Assembly (NCBI GenBank): GCA_036245525.1 | Contig: BTPG01000006.1 | Coordinates: 93,368,650-93,432,649 of the forward strand | Origin: Semisulcospira habei | Lineage: Eukaryota > Mollusca > Gastropoda > Semisulcospiridae | Reading direction: 5' to 3' | DNA: 64,000 bases | Part shown: positions 41,268 to 51,551 of the stretch, one piece after another | Layout: every line of letters starts with the position of its first letter | Numbering within the stretch: the first letter of the stretch is position 1 | Made by a program: the position numbers and the translations under genes | The notes under the pieces: model-generated | Database searches by the model: none | The model's input: only the letters and a program-made list of their open reading frames with translations | Told to the model about the DNA's origin: nothing

Positions 41268-41451
41268 TTAACCCTTTTAGCCCCAGGACCCTGCAGCAGG
41301 AGATGGATTGATCATGATAATTCAAGTGTAGTGCCAGATGTGCTTGGCGCCTTATCATGATCAACCCATCTCCTACAACCTGGTACATAGTTGTTAGGCA
41401 ACACCTCCAAAATTTGAGAGAAATATGGGACCTTGGGGCTAAAAGGGTTAA
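41268..41451. repeat. foldback element family C, copy 6
   Basis: TTAACCCTTTTAGCCCC and GGGGCTAAAAGGGTTAA are exact inverted ends (17 bp). 184 bp; the inner right arm is shortened after GCTTGGCGCC. Confidence 0.95.
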
Positions 41452-41611
41452 GCTGCACAAAGTTCGGGTTGTTCTGTGTTCATGTCTAAAAAATAATTTA
41501 AAAAGTAATAACTGGGTGGTTTTTTTTTTTATGTTGGTGGTAGGTTGCACGTCAGTTTCAAATCCTGTGTTTTGCCTGCCTGCAGTGTAGTGGTCATTTC
41601 CATCGCCATCA

Positions 41612-41677
41612 GTGTGCTGGTCTCTGATTTTAGACTTTACGGCCTCAACCGTAAGGTCCACAGTCACAGACCAGCAG
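41612..41677. repeat. foldback element family F, copy 7
   Basis: GTGCTGGTCTCTGATTTTAG ... CACAGTCACAGACCAGCA. Confidence 0.8.
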
Positions 41678-41715
41678 CGATCTGTTCAGATACATGACAG
41701 TAATTAAGTCATTTG

Positions 41716-41772
41716 ATGGTGAACAGCAAGATTTTCTTTGTAACGCAACGAGCATCTCGCTTTTTATTACGT
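41716..41772. repeat. foldback element family O, partial copy
   Basis: AGCAAGATTTTCTTTGTAAC ... GCATCTCGCTTTTTATTACG. Confidence 0.6.
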
Positions 41773-41782
41773 GAGCTGTAAT

Positions 41783-41941
41783 GATTTTATCCCGTTCAGC
41801 ACTACAGCACTGTCGGCGCCAAGCTAATCTGGCACTGCCCTTGAATTATCATGGTCGATCCATCTCATGCAACAGGTGCATAGTCGTTAGATGACCGCCT
41901 CCAAAATTTGGGAAATACGTGCGCCGGGCTGAATGAGTTAA
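41783..41941. repeat. foldback element family C, left arm missing
   Basis: GGCGCCAAGCTAATCTGGC through ATTATCATGGTCGATCCATC to GGGCTGAATGAGTTAA; only the right arm is present. Confidence 0.85.
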
Positions 41942-42000
41942 GCTTTTTTTTTTTTCAAACTAGGGTACGATAAATTAGCATATAGGTGCAGCGTCCCTAG

Positions 42001-42001
42001 C

Positions 42002-42070
<69 letters not shown>

Positions 42071-42515
42071 GTAATAATAATAATAATAATACATAGTATT
42101 TATATGGCGCATTTCTCATATTTATAATATAACTCAATGCGCAGGACATAGCCGCGAACTGAACCCAACAAGCACGCTCATGTGAATCACGCGCATTCCC
42201 TCACACACTGTACATAAACACAGAACATTCACGTCGTGCTTTTTAGGCGGGCAAGCTCAAGCGAGCTACTGAATTTTGGAAATTGAAATCGTTGTTTATA
42301 CTTTTGAAATTTGATTAAGTGGACTGAAATTAATACCGAATTCGTGGGGGAGGAAAGAGCCGGGGTACCCGTAGAAAGAACCCCCGACGGTCCGCCCGAA
42401 TTAATGGTGACACCTACTAGAGGAGAAAAGTCCGACGCCGGAACCGTGTCATCGAACCTCGCACCTCTTGCATTGGTGGCAGGCGCTTTTACCGCTGCGC
42501 CACGGACCGGACCCA
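42001..42515 (-). mobile_element. tRNA-derived SINE (SINE-A), copy 1
   Basis: The (AAT)n tail at 42001-42092 is followed by TATATGGCGCATTTCTCATA. On the minus strand the head reads TGGCGCAGCGGTAAAAGCGC (A-box-like), then GAGGTTCGATGACAC (B-box-like GGTTCGA), so a tRNA-type pol III promoter is likely. About 420 bp without the tail. The body contains AATTCGGGCGGACCGTC, as in the 51-kb copy. Confidence 0.88.
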
Positions 42516-42595
42516 TGTCTCAGGTGTCTCAAAATCCCTCCGCTCTGCATCAGACACGCGTTTTTTTAGGGTTCCAACGCGAAAGAAGTCTAGCC

Positions 42596-42740
42596 GGTTG
42601 GTTAGTTCGCGGTTTAACGTCCACGGCACCGAAGTGATAATGGACGGCCCTGACGGGCGGGTCACTAGGGGGACAGGGATATCTATTGCCTATGGAGTAC
42701 GACTGAGCTATAGTCTAGCAGCAGAGCCAGCTTGCTTTTT
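42596..42740 (-). mobile_element. SINE-C fragment, copy 2
   Basis: GGTTTAACGTCCACGGCACC and TTGCCTATGGAGTACGAC shared with the 29.6- and 33.1-kb pieces. Confidence 0.65.
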
Positions 42741-42746
42741 CATATT

Positions 42747-43078
42747 TCGGTCCAGTCACATTGAACGATCTTCCAGCCCATGTCAGACATGCTCCAACTC
42801 CAACTCGCAGCTCAAGACCTATCTTCTTCTTTTTTTGTTATGCGTATAGTTAAGACGCATTCTCATTGTATTAGCAATCTTTGGCAGTAACTGTTCTTGT
42901 AACGGTGTGTGTGTATGTGTGTGTGTGAGCTGTTGATATGTGTCACTTTAGTTGTAACATTTATTGTAGCTTTCTTGTACTTTTTGTTCTGTGATTTTTG
43001 ATCTTGTAAAGCGCGCAGAGCATGATTAATTTGGAGGATACGCGCTATATAAATGTACATTATTATTATTGTTATTCA
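42747..43078 (+). pseudogene. LINE 3' end remnant
   Basis: Two frames carry LNDLPAHVRHA-like residues (NDLPAHVRHAPTPT) and, after a frame change, NSQLKTYLL. This is the NxLPxxVR ... LKTYLF C-terminus of many animal LINEs. The 3' UTR ends GCGCTATATAAATGTA plus an (ATT)n tail. Confidence 0.7.
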
Positions 43079-43083
43079 TTTAG

Positions 43084-43186
43084 CATATTGGACTTGCTGA
43101 CGACATGATTCAATATTCTGTGGATTTTTTTTTTCACAAGCAACGTAGGTTCATCCTGAGACTGAAAGTCTTGTTGCTGTCGAGCT
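43084..43186. repeat. family O remnant
   Basis: TTGGACTTGCTGACGACATG matches the unit of the 48.7-kb array; TTTTTTTTTTCACAAG follows. Confidence 0.55.
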
Positions 43187-43401
43187 TTAACCCATTTAAC
43201 ACCAAGGCCCCATTTCCCTAAATTTTGGAAGTGTCACCCAGCAACTATGTACCAGTTGCAGGAGATGGATCGACCATGATAATTCAAGGTTAGTGCCAGA
43301 TTAGCTTGGCGCCTTCAGGCGCCAAGCTAATCTGGCACTAACCTTGAATTATTATAGTCAATAAAACTCCGGCTGTAGGGCGCTGGGGTTGAATGGGTTA
43401 A
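43187..43401. repeat. foldback element family C, copy 8 (compensatory variant)
   Basis: TTAACCCATTTAACACC ... GGGGTTGAATGGGTTAA. The long core is nearly perfect, and AAGGTTAGTGCC / GGCACTAACCTT replaces AAGGGTAGTGCC / GGCACTACCCTT of other copies. Confidence 0.93.
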
Positions 43402-43885
43402 GCAATGTACAACCACCCTACAACTAACCGCCACTGCACAGATAGAACAATCCAGAATCGGGTAGGATGCCGCTGTCTCTCTGCAGGTCTCCGCAACAGA
43501 CCTGGCGGATCCATGGATTTGCAAGCAATCTCACACTTCAGAGGAGGGTAAGCCAGGGATTCAATACTGCGACATGCGGCAGAGAGGGCGCGATGTGTCA
43601 GGCCGGCGGGTCGCAAACCCCGCCGCCGCGGCGTTACTGGGGATACTGCCGGAACTGTCGTATTTTCACTTCTCTGTGCATTGGCCGCAGATTGCCGCAC
43701 TCACTCGTCTGGCCGGAAGGGGCGGATCTCAAAGGGTTTCCAATAGACCCTCCCCCCTTCCTGTCCTGCCCCCATCGCTACCCCACACCACCCGAGAAGG
43801 GAAGGCAAAGCGGAAGAAATGTAAAAAGCGTTTGATTTTTAGTACAGGAAAGATGCTGACACATGCTCGCGTTATTTTATTGAAC
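43402..43885. other. non-coding stretch
   Basis: Several short GC-rich open frames, none with recognisable protein features. Confidence 0.45.
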
Positions 43886-44290
43886 CCCATTACATCCTGA
43901 GGCTGCAGCGCCGGATCAATCAGTTTTCAAGGGGGGATGCTCAACTTTTATTTTTTCTATTGTCAGGGTCTAGTGTATATATATATATCAAAACACCACA
44001 ACCGAAACTGTTCTTCTGACGTTTTTGAAAGTTTCTAACTGGTGTTACGTACGGCACTGAAACACAAGCGTTACAACTCAACTTTAAACACACTTATTTA
44101 TAGTTTGATGCCAGCCGAGGGGTGGGGGGTGGGGGGGGTGGTGCTGTAGTACCAAAGCACCCCCCCCCCGGATCCGGCCCTGGGCTGATTTTGTGAAATT
44201 TGCTTATTGTCCTACGAAGGCTACGTAATTACTGATTAGGAGATGGATCCATTGTTTTAGTTCAAGGATGAAAAGAATTAACCCTTTGGA
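43886..44290 (-). repeat. family D element, minus strand, split by an insertion
   Basis: CCCCATTACATCCTGAGGCTG and, after 277 bp, TGAAATTTGCTTATTGTCC and GGAGATGGATCCATTG match the complement of the right part of the family D element at 45.6 kb. A family H left end (TTAACCCTTTGGAAGTCGGT) follows at 44279. Confidence 0.8.
43906..44182. mobile_element. non-autonomous hAT-like element, 5-bp TSD (copy c)
   Basis: CAGCGCCGGATC ... GGATCCGGCCCTG, flanked by GGCTG on both sides (43901-43905 and 44183-44187). The empty site is recoverable by comparison with the family D element at 45.7 kb, which confirms the boundaries. Confidence 0.93.
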
Positions 44291-44431
44291 AGTCGGTAGC
44301 GCCAATCCCCCCTCGACAGGCAGGCAGCGGATCCGCCTCTGCAGACCTATGTTGATGTCAGACTTTCTTCCCGGTCTCACTGCCGTTTGAAGTTGTCCGT
44401 CATAGTTTCACACATAGCCAGCAACACAATG

Positions 44432-44621
44432 AACAGTGGTCATTTCTGAGAGCAGGCGGCGAGGCCGCCCTGCTGGACTGAAACTTGAAGTCAGTCCCAC
44501 CAATACTGACAGTGCTATTCCGGTGAACAGAAGGTCCTCGGGGCTGACGTCGGACGCAGTTGGCCCGCGCACGGCCGTGCGCGGGCCAACTGCGTCCGAC
44601 GTCAGCCCGAGGACCTTTTGC
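44432..44621. repeat. foldback element family G, copy 5, with its left flank
   Basis: Near-perfect hairpin from 44527: AGGTCCTCGGGGCTGACGTC ... GACGTCAGCCCGAGGACCTT, with GGACGC / GCGTCC in place of GGCCGC / GCGGCC. The 95-bp left flank (GAGCAGGCGGCG ... GTGCTATTCCGGTGA) recurs before the G copy at 49.6 kb, so the mobile unit is longer than the hairpin. Confidence 0.92.
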
Positions 44622-44990
44622 GCTTAAAGGGATTCTCGAACGGCCGGGTGAGCCGGCTCAAGTTTTTGATTACTGACGCGGCAAAGCCAGATTATTCCAT
44701 ATTTCTGTTGGGACTCGCTTAGAACTAAGATAGGAGTGTTAAGGGTGGCGTCATAGCGAAGGGTAATATCTCACAGTTTGTGTGCTTGTTACCGTGACAG
44801 CAGGCTATTACCCGCCTGTCCGCTGGATTGCTGTACTGCTATGCCCGACGTGTGAAGAATTATCGTCAGTGTGTCTTAGGTTACGTTGCAATGTCGGACA
44901 TGGCGTTGTAGCATAGCGCGTCAGTATAACATGTTGACAAATACTATTCAGTGCTGAGTGATGTCCGTCAGTTAGTTAGTTATTTTAGTT
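44622..44990. other. non-coding stretch
   Basis: Nothing recognised. Confidence 0.4.
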
Positions 44991-44993
44991 TAA

Positions 44994-45489
44994 AGGCCCC
45001 GCTACACACAGTGCCCGGTTTTGAGGCCGATTCCCGATCAGTTTTCGAATCGGTAGGTGATCGGGCCGGACTAAAAAACGTGTGCACTGCCACACATTTC
45101 CCGACTTGTTTAGCCGACCGGTTTGAACCGAAGATCAAAGTCGTACCTGTTCTGCAAAATGGCTGCTAGTTTTGACAGTGATGATGATGTGCTTACATTA
45201 TCAGCAGTTTTGCATCATATTCGGGAAGAGGCGTGCGAAACTTCAGCAACGGCGGTGGCCGGTACTGATCACAACAGGCGTGTTCCGCCATTTGCAAACT
45301 ACGACATGCTTTGCGAGACGCGCTCTAAGCTTACAACCGGGGCCGATTCGGATCGGGAAAATAGAGCAGGTTCTTGACACCCGATTCCCAGCCGATTGGG
45401 ACCGGATCGGATAATTTACGTCATCCGATAGCAATCGGATCGGAATCGGCTTCAAAATCGGGGCACAACCGGCTCGTGTGGCGGGGCCT
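44994..45489 (+). mobile_element. PIF/Harbinger-like non-autonomous element
   Basis: Ends AGGCCCCGCTACAC and GTGTGGCGGGGCCT, flanked by TAA on both sides (44991-44993 and 45490-45492). A 3-bp TWA duplication is characteristic of PIF/Harbinger. The interior encodes MAASFDSDDDVLTLSAVLHH from 45159, which resembles the acidic N-terminus of Harbinger nucleases (tentative), then degenerates. Many GATCGG words lie near both ends. Probably a deletion derivative of an autonomous copy. Confidence 0.8.
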
Positions 45490-45529
45490 TAACGCCGAGT
45501 GCTGCCCGTCAGCGCTGTGCCCCGTTTAA

Positions 45530-45731
45530 GGTCTTATCATTCTGATACACCCATTGCTTGAAATAAATTTGACTGATAGTTCAAGGGTACCGCCAGAATA
45601 GCTTGTCGCCTCAGGCGCCAAGCTATTCTGACAGCACCCTTGAACTAAAACAATTGATCTATCTCCTAATCTGTAATGTAGCCTTCATAGGACAATAAGC
45701 AAATTTTACAGCCTCAGGATGTAATGGGATT
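45530..45731. repeat. foldback element family D, copy 2
   Basis: GCCAGAATAGCTTGTCGCC / GGCGCCAAGCTATTCTGAC pair. The flanks TACACCCATTGCTTGAAA and CTCCTAATCTGTAATG match the copy at 51.9 kb. Confidence 0.85.
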
Positions 45732-46032
45732 TTTTTTTTTAATTTTAAAGTTGGATACAATCATGTATGATCATGGGGAAATAGGGACAACCTAAATCAG
45801 TTATGTGTGGCTGTATGAAATATCAGCGGAGCATCACACAAAACACTATTTTCTTATAAATTTTGGAACTAGCTTAGCTTATTTTTGTTGCTTGCTCTGA
45901 CTTCGCCGATTTCTCTTTGCTGTGGTTTGCTTCACCGTGGTTCAAAGTTGCTATGATTGGTTTCATTTAGTTTGCGGCTTGGCTTGGTTTAACTTGGCTG
46001 TGCCGCTCGCCTCCTGCTCGGCCGAGTCGGAT
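45732..46032. other. non-coding spacer
   Basis: Nothing recognised. Confidence 0.4.
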
Positions 46033-46235
46033 TGGACTGGACTGCACTGCACTGCACTGCACTGGACTGGACTGGACTGGACTGGATTGACTTGGATTGC
46101 ATCGCATTGCATTGCTTTGGATAGGACTGGATAGGATTGGATTGGATTGGATTGGAGTAGATTGGATTGGATTGGATTGGATTGGATTGGATTGGATTCG
46201 ATAGGATTCGATTCGATTCGATTCGATTGGCTTCA
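46033..46235. repeat. pentanucleotide array (GGACT / GCACT / GGATT / CGATT)
   Basis: About 40 units whose type changes along the array: GGACT and GCACT first, then GGATT, then CGATT. Confidence 0.95.
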
Positions 46236-46414
46236 ATTTGATGGCTTGGCTTAGATTAGCGTAGTCAGTTTCGTATACGGCCTGCTTGACTTGCGGCTTT
46301 AGTCTGGTCCGGTTGTGCTTGGCATGCCGCTAGACTTCTCAAAACTGCTCTGCCTAGTCTGATCAAAGAGTATCGAGGCTCTATTCTCTTTGATTGGATT
46401 TAGCCGATGTTGCT

Positions 46415-46529
<115 letters not shown>

Positions 46530-46814
46530 AACCCTCAGTTTTGAAGTCGATATAAAGATTGACGCTGAGAATGTTGACACGAAGACTCTTCTTTCATCCG
46601 TACCCTTTCAGGCTTGAGTTGTCGGCCGTGAGTCACAGAGATGCAACAGCACGTGCATGGGCTATGCACCATTCCAAATATACAGCCAAACTCTCGGTCC
46701 TCTAAACAGAGCTGCTCACTGGAACACGCGGCAAGTGCAGGATCCCATTTCGCACATGGGCAGTGAACTAACCCTAGTACAGGCCGGCTTCAGTACATTG
46801 CGATGCCCAGACCC

Positions 46815-46922
46815 CGTAAGCAAAGGTCAGCGATCGGGCCCACGACGGACCCAGTGGGCCCGCGCACGGCTGTGCGTGCCGGGCCCACTGCGGCCGTCCT
46901 ACGCCCAAACACGTTTTGCTAC
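46815..46922. repeat. foldback element family G, copy 6
   Basis: GTAAGCAAAGGTC ... CACGTTTTGCTAC. The inner CAGTGGGCCCGCGCACGG arms pair; the outer arms are diverged. Confidence 0.8.
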
Positions 46923-47020
46923 TGGGGGCCGCCATACTTAAAGTCAGACCCGCGCGTTTTTCGCATCGTGTTATTGCAGTGCTGAATTTTACACAGACCT
47001 GTGAAGAAAACTAGTTCTGG

Positions 47021-47112
47021 TAAGAAAAAGGTCTTCGGGCCGATGTCAGCCTTAGCTGGACCGCGCAAAGCGCGGGCCAGCTAAGGCTGACGTCGGCCCG
47101 ATGACCTTTTGC
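47021..47112. repeat. foldback element family G, copy 7 (compensatory variant)
   Basis: AAAAAGGTCTTCGGGCC ... GGCCCGATGACCTTTTGC. The inner arms TCAGCCTTAGCTGG / CCAGCTAAGGCTGA replace TCGGCCGCAGTTGG, with several paired changes. Confidence 0.92.
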
Positions 47113-48413
47113 TCCTCGGGCGTCCCTCGTGGCCTAGAGCCAAGGACGTGTGCTAGTCAGTCTTAGGTCCAACGCCACCGGATCAAAGAGTTTACCCCTA
47201 CGGAAAGACCGGAGTCCCTGAAATTTCAGGGAAATCCGATCCCCCCTGACCGCGGGGTGAGGTCAGAAAACTCATCAAGCTGGTGCCGAGCTGCCCAATG
47301 TTCATCTCGTGCTGTTGACCGTTACCGACGCAACCCTTCCCCTTCCTTTTCTGTCCCCTCTTCATTTTGACTGTAAACAGTGTCTAAGTCAGACCTGTAC
47401 AACTGCAGTTGACCGACCGCCCGATATTGAATCGGCTCGTGATAATCTGTGTATTTTGGAGGTTCACTTTACATCCTTATTAGATCCAGCAGATGAGTAA
47501 GCCGCTGCGGATTTATTTGCTTATCCAGGGCCTTCCATTCACAAGAAGCATAAATTTTCATGAGCCCATACATGTTGTAAAGGCTGCTGAGAATCAAAGG
47601 GCTCTTTTTGTTAAGCTTTTACATATTTTTCATCCTAAAGTTGAGGGTGTTATTACTGGTTAAAGCGTAGAGTGGACTAGAAGAAGCAGAGTTGCACATA
47701 CGATATGAAACTGTGTGGACATATAATTGTGTACTTCTGATACGTTATGTAGTGTACATATTATCAAATCCATAATCTCTGAAATTAATTGTTTCGATAT
47801 TTTGTTTCGAAATTTGGTGTCACGTTGTGTTCCGTCATCTAATCTATCGGTTCACTTAGCCTGAAATAAAGAAAAATATATATTACTTCAGAAAACTCAG
47901 CGATTGTGCATCACTAGCTGCGTTTCATCATCTCGGTAATAACGAAAGAGAAAGACTGAGCTGGCTCTCAGGGGCGGACAACGCCGGGTGATGAAAAACC
48001 CGCTGACCGCTGGCTGGTGCTCTAAGGAGGGAAAGAGAAGGGTCCTGAAATACGATGCCGAACGTCAGGCTCTGGGCCAGAAATTAGTTTAGACAGCTTG
48101 ACCCTCACACAACCCTCTCCCTCCCCTTGGCGTTGAACCTATAAGACTGTATTTATGATATCAGATTCCGCAGTGTGTTGGAATGCGCAATGCGGAGGCT
48201 GACCTCTTTGAACTCTTTGATTCCGTCGCAAAGTGCGGGAGATGGATCGACTGACAATGACTGAATGCTAAGGGACTGTGTATGAATGATAGTGTAGTGC
48301 CGATTGCTATATGCCTGGAGCTCTCACGGTCCGTACCTACAGAAGACCGCCCTCTTCACTGTGGACACCAACCAGAGACAGTGGTCTGACCTGCACAACC
48401 ATGTCTGATAGGG
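47113..48413. other. non-coding stretch, one decayed family A copy
   Basis: 47539-47595 shows a degraded family A hairpin (ACAAGAAGCATAAATTTTC ... GAGAATC). The frame 47309-47500 is not recognisable as a protein. Nothing else seen. Confidence 0.45.
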
Positions 48414-48511
48414 AGGCAAAGGACAGAAAGTCCATTTTAAGTCCATTTTTTGTTAAAAGGCGAAATTTTCATTGTAATACAAAGAAAATCCCGCTTTTCA
48501 CACTAATAGAT
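48414..48511. repeat. foldback element family O, copy 3, broken by family C
   Basis: AGGCAAAGGACAGAAAGTCC ... AAAATCCCGCTTTTCACAC. A family C element follows directly, and O-like sequence resumes in the array beyond it. Confidence 0.7.
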
Positions 48512-48688
48512 TGAACCCTTTTAGCCTCAAAGTCCCATTTCTCAAATTTTGGAGGTGTTGCCTAACGACTATGTACCAGTTGCAGGAGATGGCTTGACCA
48601 TGATAAGCGCCAAGCTAATCTGGCACTACCCTTGAATTATCATGGTCAAACCATCTCCTGCTGTAGGGACTCGGTTCGAAATGGGCTG
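48511..48688. repeat. foldback element family C, copy 9
   Basis: TTGAACCCTTTTAGCCTC ... TCGGTTCGAAATGGGCTGA. GGCTTGACCATGATAA pairs with TTATCATGGTCAAACC; the left inner arm is deleted. Confidence 0.88.
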
Positions 48689-49085
48689 ACAGACTTAACG
48701 TTGTTCTAATACAATAAAAATTTCTGCTGTGACTGACCGTTGTTCTAATACAATGAAAATTTCGTTTTCACACAAATGGACTTGCTGATGACGTTGCAAT
48801 ACAATGAAATTTCTTTTTCACACAAATGGACTCGCTGACGTTGCAATACAATGAACATTTCGCTTTTTACACAATTCGACTTGCTGATGACGTTGCAATA
48901 CAATGAAAAATTCGCTTTTCACACAGTTGGACTTGCTGACGTTGCAAACTCATACAATGAAAATTTTGCTTTTCACACAAATGAACTTGCTGACGCTGCA
49001 ATACAATGAAAATTTCGCTTATCACACAGATGGACTTGCTGACTTTGCAATGCAATGAAAATTTCGCTTTTCACACAAATGGACT
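48689..49085. repeat. roughly 50-bp tandem array derived from family O
   Basis: About eight units of GGACTTGCTGATGACG + TTGCAATACAATGAAAATTT + CGCTTTTCACACAAAT. The sequence matches the right half of family O foldbacks (22.4, 24.0, 48.4 kb). Confidence 0.88.
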
Positions 49086-49224
49086 TGCCTTCCTCAGGGC
49101 AAACGTAACATTCGACCGCAGCAGAAAAACAGGAAGGCTGGCTATGGCTACACGCCGATTACGCAGAATGCATGACATCACGAGCCACTGATAAGATCAT
49201 GAAAAGAAAATATCACTTTTGCAA

Positions 49225-49446
49225 TTAACCCTTTGACTGCCGAGATAAAACGAACACGATCCCACTGCAAGAGACATAGCTCCTCATGAGCTCCCCGCAG
49301 TTGCGGGGCTCATGAGGATCTATGTCTCTTGCTCAGACACATTTGTATCCATTTTCCTTGGACGGGTTTTGGCTTTCGGTCGCTGAATGAACGACGAGAC
49401 CAGTATCTGAAACAAAGTATACGCACATTGGCAGGCAAAGGGTTAA
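49225..49446. mobile_element. full-length family A foldback transposon (222 bp)
   Basis: TTAACCCTTTGACTGCCGAG at the left and TTGGCAGGCAAAGGGTTAA at the right, with TTAA at both ends. The central hairpin (49267-49332) is GCAAGAGACATAG ... CTATGTCTCTTGC. This copy shows that the 65-bp hairpin is the core of a longer inverted-repeat element. Ends TTAA|CCC...GGG|TTAA fit piggyBac-like target use (inference). Non-coding. Confidence 0.9.
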
Positions 49447-49725
49447 GTTCACAGCCACAGACTCAACTTATGTACAGAGTCAAGTATGGCGGTCAGTACC
49501 GACTGAAAAAAAATAATCACTTTTCAGTAGTCATTTCTCAGAGCAGCGTGGCCGCTCTGCTGGACTGAAAGTCAGTCCGGCCAATACAGTGCTATTCCGG
49601 TGAGCAGAAGGTCCTCGGGCCCGACGTCGGCCGCAGTTGGCCCGCGCACGGCCGTTTTGCAATTAAGTTCTCAGCCAAAAACACAACTTTGTGTACAGTC
49701 AAGAAAGGTTATGGCGGTCAGTGCC
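49443..49725. repeat. direct repeat flanking a family G half
   Basis: TTAAGTTCACAGCCACAGAC ... GTATGGCGGTCAGTACCG at 49443-49500 recurs as TTAAGTTCTCAGCCAAAAAC ... GTTATGGCGGTCAGTGCCGG at 49664-49725. Confidence 0.75.
49605..49660. repeat. foldback element family G, left half only
   Basis: GCAGAAGGTCCTCGGGCCC ... CCCGCGCACGGCCGTTTTGC; the right arm is deleted from the centre up to the terminal TTTTGC. Confidence 0.88.
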
Positions 49726-49828
49726 GGCTACACGTCATGGAAGTGCATTTGCACCCATTCTGAGGATTTCAACCCCGACGTGACTTAGAATAAATATTGA
49801 AGAAGACCACGGGTCAAATCCCTGCTAA

Positions 49829-49893
49829 CAAGAGGCACAGATTCTCATGAGCCCCTGCAACTGCAGGGGCTTATGAGAATCTATGCCTCTGGC
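49829..49893. repeat. foldback element family A, copy 20 (TTC/GAA sub-group)
   Basis: CAAGAGGCACAGATTC ... GAATCTATGCCTCTGGC; inner CCCCTGCAACTGCAGGGG. Confidence 0.92.
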
Positions 49894-50540
49894 ACCACGG
49901 ACGAAAACTTTCTTTACGTGAAAGGTCCGTGCCACAGAAACTGAACCCCGAAGCCGGCAGTGCATGATGGGAACGGAGTCAACAGGAAGCGGAAGTTATT
50001 CCCACGCATGCCCAATGCAAAAAGACGCGGCGCCAAGGAAAAGGAATTCTCGGTAAACATTTTGCTCTCGCGGTAGGTGTTTTCTGTACACAGAGGCAGG
50101 GGGAGCACAATAAGTCTGAATGCCAGGATCCCATTGTTATTACGCAACCTCTGTGGCGGGTAAAATGGCCGACGCCCTTTCAGTTTATGTCTCTCACTCA
50201 TTTCTGGCGCCGGCTGCTTTAGGGACGGCTCGACCATTAAAGCGCATGATTGCTTTTAACTCAACCCTCCTTTATCCTGAGGGGGCAAAACGCATAATCA
50301 TCAATTGCGATCGTTAAATATACAATCTTCACTACTCGGTAAAAAGTAGGCCCGTTGGTGCCGGTGGAATGGAAACAAAAGGATATCGCATGCACCAAAG
50401 TTAGTAGCAGGGTGGAAGTTTTGCACATACAGTAGCGCTCAGTGGCAGCAGTCATTCATAGCCGGGTCCAGCTTCCAACCCTGTGGTGCCTTTCGCACCT
50501 TGAAACAGATGGATGTGTGCACCTTGGAAACGCCTTACAA
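49894..50540. other. non-coding stretch
   Basis: No recognisable gene or repeat. Confidence 0.4.
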
Positions 50541-50830
50541 TACAGTAAAATACAATACAATATAATGCAAAGCAAAGCAACGCAACGCCGCACCGCAACG
50601 CACCGCAACTCAACACAACACAACACAACTGACACAACACAACACAACACAACGCAACGCAACGCAACACAACACAACACAACAAACACAACACAACACA
50701 ACACAACACAACACAACGAAACACAACACAACACAACACAACAAAACACAACACAACACAACACAACACAACACAACACAATAAAACAAAACACAACAAC
50801 ACAACACAAACACACAATACAATACACAAC
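50541..50830. repeat. pentanucleotide (AACAC)n array
   Basis: About 50 units of AACAC with AACGC, AAAGC and AATAC variants concentrated at the edges. Confidence 0.95.
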
Positions 50831-50980
50831 ACTAGTTGCTGCGAATGTCCAGATTATTTCGTTGCTGCGGTGGAAGACATCGGCTCTTCGTCTTTTTCAT
50901 ATGCAGCGAATAAGTAGGGTTGGGTTCATTTGAAAATGCCAGATTTCCCGCGTTAAAATGTGTAGAATATTCGGCGCGCT

Positions 50981-51551
50981 TTAACTCATTGTGCCCGAGG
51001 TACAAATACCCACAGTTTGGAGTTATCCTCTGCGGAATGCATTACAATGCAGGAGACAGATCGACCATGATAGTCATGGTCGAGCCATATCACGGGCGGT
51101 CCGTGGCGCAGCGGTAAAAGCGCCTGCCACCAATGCAAGAGGTGTGAGGTTCCGGCGTCGGACTTTTCTCCTCTAGTGAGTGTCACCATTAATTCGGGCG
51201 GACCGTCTGGGGTTCTTTCCCAAGGGTACTCCGGCTCTTTCCTCCTCCACGAATTTGGTATTAATTTCAGTCCACTCAATCAAATTTCAAAATATATAAA
51301 ACTATTTAATTTTCCAAAAACTTTCAGTAGCTCGCTTGAGCTTGCCCTTAGCACCACGTGAATGTTCTGTGTTTATGTACAGTGTGTGAGGGAATGCGCG
51401 TGATTCACGTGAGCGTGCTTGTTGTGTTCAGTTATATCCTGCACATTGAGTTATATTATAAATATGAGAAATGCGCCATATAAATACTATGTATTATTAT
51501 TATTATTATTACTCTTGCTGTGGTGTGTCGCGGGCAGAATGACTGAGTTAA
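50981..51551. repeat. family D foldback split by a SINE
   Basis: TTAACTCATTGTGCCC ... GACCATGATAGTCATGGTC (centre-deleted core) up to 51091, then SINE-A, then CTTGCTGTGGTGTG ... GCAGAATGACTGAGTTAA. Its last TTAA is the first TTAA of the next family D copy. Confidence 0.85.
51092..51512 (+). mobile_element. tRNA-derived SINE (SINE-A), copy 2
   Basis: The head TCCGTGGCGCAGCGGTAAAA + GCGCCTGCC is A-box-like. GAGGTTCC is a B-box-like site damaged by a deletion relative to copy 1. The body and the GAAATGCGCCATATAAATAC end are followed by an (ATT)n tail. Confidence 0.88.

Noticed and set aside
42440..42515. Functional tRNA gene on the minus strand
   Set aside because: A- and B-box-like sequences exist, but no cloverleaf or anticodon stem can be drawn, and the sequence continues into a SINE body with an AAT tail.
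47309..47500. Short coding exon (63 codons)
   Set aside because: Looks somewhat protein-like, but no domain, splice context or second copy could be supported.
50452..50933. Cys/Val-rich or Thr/Gln-rich frames of over 120 codons
   Set aside because: Compositional artefacts of the AACAC array. The same applies to frames in the CT, AC and GA microsatellites.
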